Shown piece by piece: positions 1 through 10,969 of a stretch of 64,000 nt of DNA. The DNA lies in the NCBI GenBank assembly GCA_963281155.1, contig CAUJLY010000001.1:558001-622000 (forward strand), written 5' to 3'. A program made the translations under genes and the position numbers. This DNA is from Rhabditophanes sp. KR3021. Lineage: Eukaryota; Nematoda; Chromadorea; Rhabditida; Alloionematidae. Each line of letters begins with the position of its first letter. The stretch's first letter is position 1. The notes under the pieces are model-generated. The model ran no database searches. It was not told the DNA's origin and saw only the letters and a program-made list of their open reading frames with translations.

Positions 1-863
1 TTTATATTGATGTCACTATGGATGAACGTTTTGATATTTCCTTCAAGTTGCGGAAGATCATTCAAAATGAAATGATTCACTTGGTCGAAATTCTCCAGTA
101 AAGTTAATATGTCTTCTTCATACTCTTTGTATAATTCACTTGGAACAAATGCCTTAACTTTTGTCCAATTATAAAAAAATATTGGACTCATTTTTACGAA
201 TTCCTTTGGATCTATGACAACACCATATTCATTTTGCCACTCCTTAGTAGGAAGACTTAAAAAAAATGCTTGTAACTTGTGAATTTCCTTAAGACAATTT
301 TTTAGCTTGGTGGACATTGAGACCATACAAGAATTCAACGTTAGTAGAAGAACCAAGATAGTCCATTATCAAGGCACCCTCTTGCTTCCCGACCACCCAA
401 TCTCTTGCTCCATAACATTTTACAATCTTTAAGTCAGGAATGTGGGTGAATTGATCGTAAAATTTACATTCACGAAGGTGGGCTTTGACCAGTTGGTTGC
501 TATGCATTTTTTCCTTATCTTCATCATTGTCAATTTGTTGACTTTCCAAAACTTCACCAACATTATCCATTCCAGGAACTTTTAAAATTATTAAAAATGG
601 TTCCTTTGAATTGTCATCAAAATTAATTGTAACTTTGTACACTTTCGAAGCAAATCCCTTTCCCCCACTAATATCCACTGCCTCAACCTAATCAAAAGAT
701 TAAATATTGCAAATACAAAAATTACCTTTCTTACTTTGGAGTGTCCTCTGGCAAGTTTAAATGCTCTATTTTTGTCCTCTAAACACTCAACGACCCATTT
801 AACCTCGGTCTTAGTTCCAACGATATTAGAGTCTTCCAGTTGTTGTGTACCGAATATAGTCAT
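1..863 (-). pseudogene. DUF1679/CHK kinase-like gene, frameshifted, 3' end outside the window
   Basis: Exon 1 (735-863) starts at the ATG at 863 and ends at a gtaag donor. A 47-nt intron (688-734) leads to exon 2 from 687. The protein reads LEDSNIVGTKTEVKWVVECL, then after the junction VEAVDISGGKGFASKVYKVT, the glycine-rich kinase start of the nematode CHK (ecdysteroid-kinase-like, DUF1679) family. It continues through KVPGMDN and ALIMDYL. Reading breaks at 291-303, at a run of six A on the coding strand: the frame stops at 289, while a second frame is open from about 294 to base 1 and carries LKEIHKLQ and the Brenner-like FIHSDINI. Removing one A from the run would join the frames, so this is a one-base frameshift: a young pseudogene or a homopolymer error. 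The family is known for putative small-molecule kinases. The C-terminal part lies off the window. Confidence 0.75.
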
Positions 864-1739
864 AATAAGTTTCTTTTTGCTTAGAATGATTTATGTACAC
901 ACGTCTCTCTTTTTAATATATTTTTTGACCTTCAATTATAATAGGCACAGCCCCTCTAAATCATTCCCCTTGTAGACACGCACACAAACTTTCTACGCTA
1001 TTTTGTTGTAAATAGTATTAAAAATAAAGATCCTTGTAAAACAACATGAGTATAATATAGTCTATACCAATGTGTATCCATCCTATCTGTGTACAAAAAA
1101 AGTGTACAAAAGCTTTGAAAGTCACAGCATGGCTCAGATGTATTGACTCTGAAGTGTTGTAGTCCACTTTAATCTCAATAATAGAACTGAAACGGAATAA
1201 GCATCATATTATATGATCACGTGTTTCAGGTTATGTTGAATTGATGGCATGATTAGTATCGTTTCAATGATCAATTACTATATGTTTACTCTATTGTTGA
1301 CTGATAATGTCCCTTAGAGATGATTGTGTAATATACAAAGATTAAAGGTGAAAGTGTATGGCAGGGTATAAATACCAACTTCCAATTTATCAACTGGAAA
1401 GCAATTAGAAAATATAAAGTCTATTTTTTATATTCTTCAATTAAATAATTGTTGGGCAGAAATTATATGAATCAAGTTGATTAAAGATATCTGGATCCAA
1501 CGTTTGGGCATATGTACCGAAATATAAGACAACACTGATTAATATGTAAAATTGTGATAAGATTATCGAAATCATTGTATAGGCAGCTGTAATGGTGCAG
1601 TGGATGATATGAAGGTTATTTTGGTTGACTCGATATCGGCGGTATTTTAATATGCTAAATATAACAATTAGATTTTTATAACCAAACACAGAATATGAAC
1701 TTTAAAAAAAAGATTTGAGTGATATCACTTAATTTAAAA
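864..1739. other. Intergenic, no supported gene
   Basis: AT-rich sequence. A TATAAATA sits near 1367 on the plus strand without a convincing gene after it. A minus-strand frame at 1441-1689 (82 codons, hydrophobic middle) could be a scrap of a serpentine receptor, but it has no diagnostic motif. Confidence 0.5.
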
Positions 1740-1742
1740 AAG

Positions 1743-2058
1743 AGTTGTCGCCGGGTTCCGTGACGGGAATCTGTAAGTCAGTGTATTGACGGCTTAGTTT
1801 GGGGAAGGTTTGCCGTCCAGACCAACAGTTGACTACTAAGTGTTGTTGACCGAGCGTCCGTACCAAGCGTTGCGTCGATAGGCTTATCTTAGAGGAATCT
1901 TGGATAAACCGGTCGTGGCTTCGGCCTCTAAAGAGAGATGGAAGGCTCAGGACCGAAAGGTAGCAGGCAAAAGTTTCCGCGCGATGACAGTGGTCGGATG
2001 GCGCACGCGAGGCATTTAGTACCAACTGCTGGGTTTATATAGTCTCACTCAAACTTTT
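1743..2058 (+). ncRNA. Signal recognition particle RNA (7SL/SRP RNA)
   Basis: A roughly 310-nt GC-rich island in AT-rich surroundings. The 5' part has the Alu-domain pattern GCCGGG...GTGACGGG...CTGTAAGTC (from 1750). The helix 8 hallmark of the S domain, CAGGACCGAAAGGTAGCAGG, starts near 1947 and agrees with the universal CAGG-N-CCGRAAGG-N-AGCAG core bound by SRP54. Helix 5 pairing can be seen: GTTTGGG (about 1798) with CTCAAAC (2048-2054), CAGTTG (about 1825) with CAACTG, and ACTAAGTG with CATTTAGT. A TTTTT pol III terminator follows at 2055-2059. The exact 5' end is uncertain by several bases. The RNA is the scaffold of the particle that targets secretory ribosomes to the ER. An ORF on the opposite strand here is a shadow. 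Confidence 0.88.
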
Positions 2059-2059
2059 T

Positions 2060-3168
2060 GCATCAAATCAGACCAGATTTGGTTTTAAAAGAAGTTGCAT
2101 ATTGTTCAGAGTATCTATAAATGACTATTACATTCAAAATAGACACTTCTTATAAATAATGTAATATTCTTATAATCAATCACTTAATAAGATTCAACTT
2201 TTGTATAATTTTGGCATTCTAATTCATACAACACACCTATCTGTACCATTCCAACATCTTAATTTGCATATATATGTTCCGTTTGGTTTATCTTGTTTAA
2301 TTGTATTTAGGTAGGTAATTATATTAAAATCTTAAGTTAAATTGAGTAATGTCTTCTTAACTATACGTTCATTACAATTTATTTCCAATTCACTATGTCT
2401 GAGAAAGCACACAGCGAGATAACTGTTTTGTAAGTCCAATATTTGAATATCAATTTTCAAATTGATGCTTTTGGAACTACTTTTGTATTCTCTGTGGTAG
2501 TAGCATGTTCCACATTATGTTGCTGCTTTTTTTATTTATTGCTTTTGTTGCAGAAGTAGCAACAAGAAATGATCTACAGAAGCTAAAGACTTAAATCTAA
2601 CAACTACCATCTGCTTTGACCGACTAATTAAATACGCTTTATGAGAAAATCTTTTTTGATGATATAAAATATTATTCTTAAAAGAAAAACATCCTTATTC
2701 TGATTTGTATGAGTTGTTGTTATAAGACAAATGTTTGATTGTCTAAATACTTGTTAATAACACGTCTTAGACTTTCGCGTGTTATTTAATTAATTTTACA
2801 AAATTGAATCAGTGCAAAGTCATTTATTTCATCTTGTTTCTTTTAAATTCAATTAGATATTATACTAAATGATTGGCCTCGAATAGAAAGGAAAAGTTTA
2901 AAGAGGTAACAAATAATCTGTTTTTGCTGTTTGATTAATGCCTAAACTCAAATACTCACTATTAATCAACCTTTGATTTCGAAATCTAAATATTCACGCC
3001 TCAATTTTAATTGTAAAAAGTCCACATATCTATATCATTCTAATTTGTGTGTCCATTATATTAAATAAAGCATGCAAAAGTTTAAACGAATTGAAATTAA
3101 ATAGTTAAAAGTTTCAGATTAGTAAAAGTAACTACATACGTTTATTCGGATACATTTTAAAGCAACAA
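2060..3168. other. Intergenic, no gene seen
   Basis: AT-rich on both strands without long frames, RNA motifs or clear repeats. Confidence 0.5.
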
Positions 3169-4449
3169 TTAAACAACTACAATAGCATATTGAATTTTAG
3201 CAGCCAACCATCCACCATTTACATTATTCCATCTAAAATGGTATTCTCCATCTTTTTTGACTTCAATTACTCCCTGTTCAGGACATTTTAAGCAAGTTCC
3301 GTAAGTTCCAGGAATGATTGGGCAATCTTCATCAACATCTGAGTTGCTATCATTTTTATAGACAACGTCAAAGAAAAGTTCGTTATAAGTTACGTAATGC
3401 CACACAATTTTTTGCCCTTCTTTGGCATTGATAACAATCTTCTCAGTTGTCTTTTTCTTTGCAGATAAGGTTTTGAGAGGAGGAATAATATTCAATCCAT
3501 TTTGAACAAAAATTGCTTCTGCATCATAATACATGTCTGGAGTGATTTTGGTGATATTTTTTAAACAATTTGCCGGTACTTCACTCCAACCACTAGTGTC
3601 AATTCTAGAACCGCCCCAAGCAATCGGGATAGTTGCTTCATCTAAATATTCTTTAATATCTTCAAATTTCTGAACAAAAACGACTTGACTAGATGTCTTT
3701 TCATCTAGAATAAATTTGGCTAATTGCCACATCAAAGACAAAATTCCCGGTGGACGGACCAAGAAAAGACGAGTCATCTGAAAACAAATATTGAATTACT
3801 CTCAAAAAGTACCTACTGTTTCAGTAAAATAATCCGACCAAATCTTAACAACCAACCTAGCCAATTTCGTAGCATTAGCCAAAGGATTAACAAAATCACC
3901 TAGATTAATGCCATCCATATCCAACACAATCACAGCACAAGATTGTCTGCCTGTCTTAGCTTCATGTTCATGAATAGCTCTCAACATACATTCCTGTAAA
4001 ATAAAATAGGTGTGCAATATATTGGAGAAAGGAATTGTTTTGATTATTTCTTTGATGTCAGTTCCATTTAATTGCTGAAGATAGACAACGACATCTCCCG
4101 AATAATTTGTTTGTTTTAATTTAGAGACTGAAAATTTGGACAGGACTTTGTATGGAAATTGGAGGTCTTTGATTACTTGGAGGTAGTCGTCTCCGTCGTA
4201 GCCTAAGCCTTTACGATGACGGATGTATTCCCTTAGTCTGGCTTCTATTTGTTCCTCATCGCCTTTGTACATTCGGACCCATCTGGCAAGGAAAAATTGG
4301 GTTGTTAAGTCTTGTGGTAAAAAAGATTTAAATTTGGTTTTCAAGGTACTAGCATGTGCCAGTGTCTTCTCATCAAATGGCATAGGTTTGATCCAATTTA
4401 ATTGAGTAGACTCAATAGTACTGAGAGTTTCTACTTTGTTTGGTGACAT
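3169..4449 (-). CDS. CRAL-TRIO (Sec14-like) lipid-binding protein with C-terminal GOLD domain
   Basis: Two exons: 3817-4449 and 3169-3777, with a 39-nt intron (donor gtaggt, acceptor ttttcag). They give a protein of about 413 residues. The N-terminal part (residues 45-75, QDLTTQFFLARWVRMYKGDE) is the CRAL-TRIO N helix bundle. The lipid-binding fold follows, with VIVLDMDGINLGDF and, across the junction, YFTETMTRLFLVRPPGILS, the usual Sec14 strand. The last 100 residues (KKTTEKIVINAKEGQKIVWH ... HFRWNNVNGGW) look like a GOLD domain, as in Sec14L and C. elegans ctg proteins. Such proteins bind hydrophobic ligands or phosphoinositides and act at Golgi or endosomal membranes. A ttttttgcag upstream of the ATG (4478-4487) could be a trans-splice or 5'UTR acceptor. 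Confidence 0.88.
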
Positions 4450-4489
4450 TTGATAGAATATCTGTAATTAGTTGCCCAGAAGCTGCAAA

Positions 4490-5659
4490 AAATTAGATTA
4501 ACGTAAAAAAGTGTTTCCTTTGGATTTATATGAAACAAAAAAATGAATACAAATCAAATAATAAATAGTATCATCAAAACAAATCCACTACAAAGGTAAC
4601 TGAAAGACAAACGTGTAAATCATGTTCTACATTATATATCTTTTTTAAGGATAGAAACATCTTTATTTAGACAAGTTTTATTCAACCACACACCGATTTG
4701 GTTTATGTAAGATGGTGGTGGTTAGTGATTCCACGTATGATGCACAATTGTGTTGCATGAACAATAAAATTATTATGGGATTGTGGCAAGGGAAATGAAA
4801 GGTTCAATAAATTCGGTACTTCTTAAAAAATATACATTTATAAAGGTGACCCCAAAGAAATAAATAGACACAAGGTAATATTAAACGGTGATTAATTAGA
4901 TGTTAGTTGGAAGTTGACATTATTAGCTCAAGAAATGTAGTTAACTTTAAAATTAGGGTTATCTTTTATGCTTAATCATATAATAGTTAACAGTCATTCC
5001 ATATAGTTAACCTGCTAAAATAGACAACAAGTAATTCTGAAATGAAACAAATGACGATGGCGTGTCTTTTAGGTATCTAAAGAAAATAATAAAAGGTTCC
5101 TGCAAAATCACCATGTCTAAATACAAATCATTTGACGTCCTTTCCCATCCATTAAATTTAACCCTGACAACCACAATTTAACTTTCAACACTAATTCTTT
5201 TCATTTAAGATACTTTTATCTATTTTAATTTATGATGAATAAATTTGATTGTTAGAGATGTCTTGTATCCTTAAACAACTCTGTTAACTTGTTTTTGCAG
5301 ATGACCATTAATTGATGATATCATTTGTCATTTTTTGATTTCAATAAATCTATAACTTTTTACACTTTCCCTGAATGGCATGTCTATAGCCACCAACCCA
5401 CACATTAAAAAGTTATCTACTTAAAGGCATTTGTTTTTTGACATAATTTACTATGCCTTTCCCAAAAGCAATAATAATAATAACTACCACTCCTTAAACT
5501 TGACTTCTTACTTTGTTATCTTTGGCAAACTGGCACTTTGATGGCAACAAAATATTTTCACATTAAAAGAAGGAGTTGATGAATAGGTCTATAAGGAGGG
5601 AAGATTAACAAAAAATGGAATGTTAGTTTTGTTTTTTGGAGAACTCCGCAAAAAAACAG
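4490..5659. other. Intergenic, no gene seen
   Basis: Low-complexity AT-rich DNA separating the minus-strand CRAL-TRIO gene from the plus-strand secreted-protein gene. A TATATAAAA at about 5662 is probably the core promoter of the latter. Confidence 0.45.
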
Positions 5660-5705
5660 TGATATATAAAATTTAGTTTCTGGCATTTAATATTTATTGC
5701 TAAGG

Positions 5706-6152
5706 ATGAAAGGTTGGTATGGAGCTATTGTTATTTTGATGGTTTTTATGAGTTGTGGAGTAAGTTTATGAGTTGACTAGATTAATAATTTTGTTTAGTT
5801 CGGCAAGGAAATACGTTTTCGTTATCCAACTGCAAATTTGTACCGTGAAAGCGTTCTTGAACGACCCCGAAGCAATTATCTCCCAATGAATGAAGAACAT
5901 TTGTCACTTAGACCAAGAATTCCTAAACTCGTCAACCAAATGAAATTACTAACTCCCGAAACAGTAAATTCACCTCACAACTTCGGATTCATGCGACGTC
6001 GGGATGCCATCCGTTGGTCACCCAAATCAATGGCTGATGTGACCGGCAAATTAATCAGACAACTTCATTCAAAAAAACCTTTTGTCTGGTACAATAAAAA
6101 GCAAAAGAATCCAACGATGGCTAGACCTTATGGTTCGCCACTTACCAATTAA
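5706..6152 (+). CDS. Small secreted basic protein, unknown family
   Basis: Two exons, 5706-5759 and 5799-6152, joined in phase 0 across a 39-nt intron (gtaagt ... ttgtttag), give about 135 residues. Exon 1 encodes only a signal peptide, MKGWYGAIVILMVFMSCG. The mature part is rich in Arg, Lys and Pro, with basic clusters (FMRRRDAIRW, HSKKPFVWYNKKQK) that could be convertase sites, and ends ARPYGSPLTN. No family is recognised; a neuropeptide-like precursor or a cuticle/secreted basic protein is possible. TATATAAAA lies about 45 bp before the ATG, and AATAAA directly follows the stop codon, so the gene is compact and complete. Confidence 0.7.
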
Positions 6153-6757
6153 ATAAATCATTTCAATAGGGGGGTTTTTTGTCTTTGATAAGTTTGAGGC
6201 TATTTTGGTTCTTCACATAACAGTTGCTAATAAATTGTATGGTTTTGTTTGTTTAGTAAGTAAAGAACGTTTTTTAAAATATATTGTTAGTTAACCACGG
6301 TGCTACATTTTGGTGTAAATTTACGGCATATACTTTTTTTAAAACTGATGTCATAATCGTGTTGGGAAAGGTCAAATTTGGCTATTTTGATCATTTTTGT
6401 AAAAATGTTTACACCCCTTAATTTACTCGTGGAACTTACTGAAAAAGTAAAACTATAATTAATGAAATATTTGCAAGGATATTAAAAAGTTATTAAATGA
6501 TCATACTAATTAAAAATAAAAGAATTATAAAGTTTTCCAAAAGTCACTTAGTTTTTTGAGTAAGAGAAAGGACCAACGAAGACGAAAAACCTTCTTCTAA
6601 TTCCCAATGCAAGTAAGAAGGGAAGGATTGTTTACAAGAAGATACTCTTTCATATCATTTAGATTACGTAGGAATTGAGCACTTGTAATAATAGCAGCTG
6701 GAACTTCTTCAAGAACTTCTACATCATCCTCCTCATCATAAGTATCATTATTATTAC

Positions 6758-7174
6758 TCAAATGATTAATAACAATAGCTTCACTAAGGCAAAATCATTT
6801 AACTCATCCGTAATAAGATTTTCATCCACATCTGAGAAATTATCCAAGGGCACATTAGGAGTCAGCATTAAAGATAGCTCTTCAAAAACCACTTCAAGTT
6901 CTTCGATCATTTCAGTAGTAATCTTTGACAACCCCGCTTTTTTAAAACAATTTCTTATTGCCACATCTGCGACGTTGTTTCAGCTTGAGACAGTTAATGG
7001 AATAGCATCTAAGACTGCTATTTCTTTAGTAAACTCAGAAAGATCAGCATGTAACTCATATCTAGTGATCATTTTTCTCATCAAGGCCTTTCCGTAATGA
7101 GCTTTAAAACTGCGGATTATTCCTTGGTCTAATCCAACTGCAATCTTAACATTTTTACTTAGAAGAAGATCCAT
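6758..7174 (-). pseudogene. Tigger/pogo-type DDE transposase relic
   Basis: The minus strand reads VGLDQGIIRSFKAHYGKALM, the C-terminal hallmark of Tigger/pogo (DDE_1) transposases, where the consensus is a DQGVI(K/R)xFK-type motif. After LTVSS the frame meets TGA at about 6977 where the family has Trp (SxWNxV), then continues in the same frame as NNVADVAIRNCFKKAGL. So there is one nonsense change in an otherwise open 130-codon stretch. The N-terminal DNA-binding and catalytic parts are missing and no terminal inverted repeats were found. It is a dead fragment of a DNA transposon. Confidence 0.8.
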
Positions 7175-9335
7175 AACTTGTTTGGTAGACGCTCAATTAA
7201 TTTACATTTATAAGGATATCAAAATATAAATCTTGTTGGAACCTTTGACCCTAAATTTTTATGTGAGAATGGGAGAGCTATGGATGTTTGCATTTAGTCT
7301 ACATTCTCTTGAAAATACAGTATATGCATAAATTGACAGCAACACATATTAGATGGATCATCTTTAAAGATTAAAATTAATTTGTTTTGATGACATGTTA
7401 ATGTAATAATTTGCATTTAAGGGGTTTGTGCAGTTGGAAGAAATGATTGGGCAAATCTTAGATGTTGATTCAACCAATTTGTTGTTTACTTTATTTTGTT
7501 CCGTTTTTCGGTCTTCCTGCCCTAGTTTTGTCATCTTAAAGTCGTAATAATTTGAAGGCTTTGGGCGAAACTCTTCAGAATGAAGCTACTTCGTTGATTT
7601 CGTTAATGTCTATTGGAGAATGTCAATAACTTGTGCCGAAAAAGAGCTACCTACTTCTAAGGCAAACTTCCTTGAGACAATTTATTTTTTGTTGGTAATG
7701 ATGTAAGCTTCTTAAATTATTATTAATTATTCCATTTAATTTTATAGTAACCGTCCGATAATTATAATGAAGGACTAAATCGTCAAAGGGAATCAGCTCT
7801 TTAATCGTGCAATTGGTGGGTGTACTTATTAAAACCAAATTTGGTCTAAATGACTGATCCAAAATTGGTAAACACATGCAATTTTATTCAAACAAATTGA
7901 ATTCTAATTTTTAATATTAATTTATATACACACATACTTCATTCTTTTATCAATTCATATAATAAACTTATTTATACAAAATTCGTACTATTTAATTTTA
8001 TGCAGTTGAAATAACATTCATTCAAACAATTAAAAAATACAATTTAGTTATGCTGAATTATTGGTCTATGTATAAAGGTGTATCATTTGAATTTGCTTTG
8101 AGTTAGATTCGATTCAAAGTGTTGCAAATAGATAGCTATCAACACTCATTGTGTCATTTTTTATTTAATAGTATATTTTGCTACTTTTTGTAACAGCTTT
8201 GTTTATTTTTGAAACTTTATTTAATAGAAATGTAGTATCAAATGTTAATTTCACAACATAAATGACGTTTATCACTATTTGAGAATCATTCTATTAAAGG
8301 ATTAAAATATGTGTTAGCGAAAAGTGATTCATTAAGTAAAGTATACCTTGACTAATGATATCATAAACGTTGCTGCATTCAATGTGATAATAAATGCTAT
8401 CAAAATGTCAGCATTCAATAAAGCTGTAGATGTCAGCTTCATGATAAGGAAATGTGTTTTAGTAGCACTTCGTTTATTTGGCTACATAATGTCATTATAA
8501 AATTAATGTGCACTTTCCTTTGAATAACCTTTTAAAGGAATTAATCAATTGCTCTTGTATTTTTTATGAAGCGATGTTTTGAGCTTGTTGCTATTTATTT
8601 ATAGTTTCTATTCATAAGGAAGTTATTATTATAAATTACGTTTGTGTATTTATTATGAATACCATAAAAACAATTCCCTATAAGCGTTTAAAATCCAAGT
8701 TTTGATATTTTTATATGCTATATTTTATCCATACATTAATTTGGACACTATCGAACCTATAAAAGCATATCTTATATCAAACCAAAACTGATACATATTT
8801 AACAAACCAACTTTATTTATTTAATATGTTTTATAGCCCGATTTTTATACGGAATATATTCAAAACACAATATATACATTCTAAAAACTTTTATTATGCA
8901 TTTTCTTATAATTTGCAAAGAATAATTATAAGTGTATATTTTATATATATTTAGCAACAATGTATTAATTGGTTTTTGGAAAGTATACCTAAAAATTATT
9001 AATATTAATAATAAACTTCGTAATAATGTAAAAATTATTTTGCAAATTTGGTAGTTCTCCAAAAATTTTAATGTTTAGATTGTATTTGAAAGGTATGAAA
9101 TTCAGCACTATGTTCAAAATTTTATTTGTCCTCAATAATAAATATCAATATCAAGACTTTTATGATTTTACCTAGAAAATTCAAAAAATAGACGGTTTAT
9201 TTTTAAATAGAGCGTCATTCACGTATTATTAAAATTTATTAACAATATTTTCATCTCAGTTTGCGTTTTTTGAATACCTTTTGCTTCGAATTCATCATCA
9301 TAAAGATAATTGTTAATAATGAATTTCCATTTCAG
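7175..9335. other. Intergenic, AT-rich, no supported gene
   Basis: Very AT-rich. Short frames at 7647-7877 and 8817-9062 (minus) have no motif and look accidental. At the right edge, tttccatttcag (ending about 9335) is a good splice or trans-splice acceptor for the glycosyltransferase that follows. Confidence 0.45.
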
Positions 9336-9363
9336 GTACAAGCTGAATTCAAAAAGCCAAACA

Positions 9364-10713
9364 ATGTATTTGCGAACCATATCAATATTTTGCATGTTAC
9401 TTCTATTTTGTTTTACCTGTTATATACCAATATACCTAGATGTAAAGAATAACTTGATCTTATCTTCAAACTTCAATGGCTTAAAAGACCTGATATTAAA
9501 ACGGCCACCTTCACAATCAGTAAAGCCTCCTAATTTGAATTGTTCGCAAATTTTCGCCAACAATCAAACCTATATAAAAGAAGCTGCCAAAAATAGATTT
9601 AGTTTAAAGCAATTTGATGACGATTATTTATCTCTAAGTTGTGATGACATCAGAAAACGGGGCCTCTACCCATCTCAGCCTTCATCCCCCGAAGAAGGTG
9701 CTTATCCAATTGCTTTTGCTCGGAATGTCTTTGAAGATTATATAAGTCAAGAATTATTCTTTAGAATGACTTATCAGCCTCAGAATCATTATTGTTTTGC
9801 TGTTGATTCTAAAGCCACTGATCTTCAAGTTAAATTAATTCAACTTAGTTTATGTTTTCCAAACGTGTATGTGACAAGAAAGAGATTTGATATGAATAGT
9901 AATGGGTTGCATGGCTCTTCGTCCCATTTTGAATGTATGAAAAGGTTAGCAACTAAAGATTTTAAATATTTATTTTTACTGCAAACTCAAGAACTGCCCA
10001 CTAAAACTAATTGGGAGTTTGTACAAATTTTGACGGCAATGAATAGTGTCTTGACGATGAGGTTTGTCCCAGAGAAATACTTTATCACGAGAAGTGTTAA
10101 GCTTGATCAGGATTGGACTTACAAAAACCTTAATTTCTTTTACGAAGGCGATCCAAGACGTACCGACACAACGATTCAAAACATGACGGTCCAACACCAA
10201 GCCGGTTTATATCAAGCTGGCATGGCAAAAGAAACAGTTGAATATTTGGTGAATAATGTCAACTTAACTACCTTTCTTAATCAAATGAATGTCAAAGATA
10301 AGTTTGGTGTTGATGAAGTATTTTGGCAAACTTTGATGTCTGACAATATCCTTGCAATTCCCGGGTATGTGCCGCGAGAATGTCTCCTTAAATATTATCC
10401 CCCCAACGAATACATCAACAGACACACACTTTGGGGAGGACCAGGCCCAGGAGGTGACGTTCATCATTCTATTGCCACAAGATCAATTGAAGACATGCAT
10501 CTCGTTCTTAAATTGCACGAGTTTTTTGCCTACCGTTACAGAGCATCCTTTGACTTAGGGGCTATATTTTGCCATGCAGAATACATAATAGCTAAACAAC
10601 AAAATAAAATAAGGTCAAGTGTGGATTTGAAATTCTACTCGAATCTAAAACAGTCAGTATTTGGTCATCTAATAGCCCCCAAACAAACCATCCGCTCCAC
10701 CTGCCTCTCATAA
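9364..10713 (+). CDS. GT14 core-2/I-branching beta-1,6-N-acetylglucosaminyltransferase-like protein
   Basis: Single exon, 449 residues. I chose the ATG at 9364 because a tttccatttcag acceptor (trans-splice-like) ends just upstream, and the first residues then form a type II signal anchor (ISIFCMLLLFCFTCYIPIYL). The stem is followed by the Branch (GT14) catalytic region: GAYPIAFARNVFEDY, NHYCFAVDSKA, CFPNVYVT, then the Golgi family block with MNSNGLHGSS, MKRLATKDFKYLFLLQTQEL and GVDEVFWQTLM. Several cysteines are placed as in nematode gly-1-like proteins. The role is transfer of GlcNAc to O- or N-glycan cores in the Golgi. A poly(A) signal AATAAA occurs near 10795. The family is strongly expanded in nematodes, so the acceptor cannot be named. 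Confidence 0.9.
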   Translation: MYLRTISIFCMLLLFCFTCYIPIYLDVKNNLILSSNFNGLKDLILKRPPSQSVKPPNLNCSQIFANNQTYIKEAAKNRFSLKQFDDDYLSLSCDDIRKRGLYPSQPSSPEEGAYPIAFARNVFEDYISQELFFRMTYQPQNHYCFAVDSKATDLQVKLIQLSLCFPNVYVTRKRFDMNSNGLHGSSSHFECMKRLATKDFKYLFLLQTQELPTKTNWEFVQILTAMNSVLTMRFVPEKYFITRSVKLDQDWTYKNLNFFYEGDPRRTDTTIQNMTVQHQAGLYQAGMAKETVEYLVNNVNLTTFLNQMNVKDKFGVDEVFWQTLMSDNILAIPGYVPRECLLKYYPPNEYINRHTLWGGPGPGGDVHHSIATRSIEDMHLVLKLHEFFAYRYRASFDLGAIFCHAEYIIAKQQNKIRSSVDLKFYSNLKQSVFGHLIAPKQTIRSTCLS

Positions 10714-10930
10714 TTTCAGAAATTATTTATTTACGTACAAACATGTCACACTCTTCATATCACTCATCTGTATATGTATATTTATTTCCATCCATAATAA
10801 ATCAAATGACCCTAAAAAAGAATACTTTTAATTTATGTTTTAACGTTGAAGGTACCTGTCATAATAAGGTGGTACTAATAAAAAGGAAAAAAGATAAATA
10901 AAAGAGAAGTCAAATTTGTTTAGGTGTTAA

Positions 10931-10938
10931 TATAAAAG
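10931..10938 (+). promoter_or_regulatory. TATA box of the repeat-bearing secreted protein gene
   Basis: TATAAAAG lies 32-39 bp before the ATG at 10970, implying a very short 5'UTR. Placement relative to the start codon is the only support. Confidence 0.45.
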
Positions 10939-10969
10939 TGGTGGTATCAAAAAGGAATGTTAATTAAAG

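Noticed and set aside
1729..2025. 98-codon minus-strand ORF
   Set aside because: It lies antisense to the SRP RNA and is open only because the RNA gene is GC-rich.
6675..7097. 140-codon plus-strand ORF
   Set aside because: Antisense to the Tigger transposase relic, which has clear family motifs.
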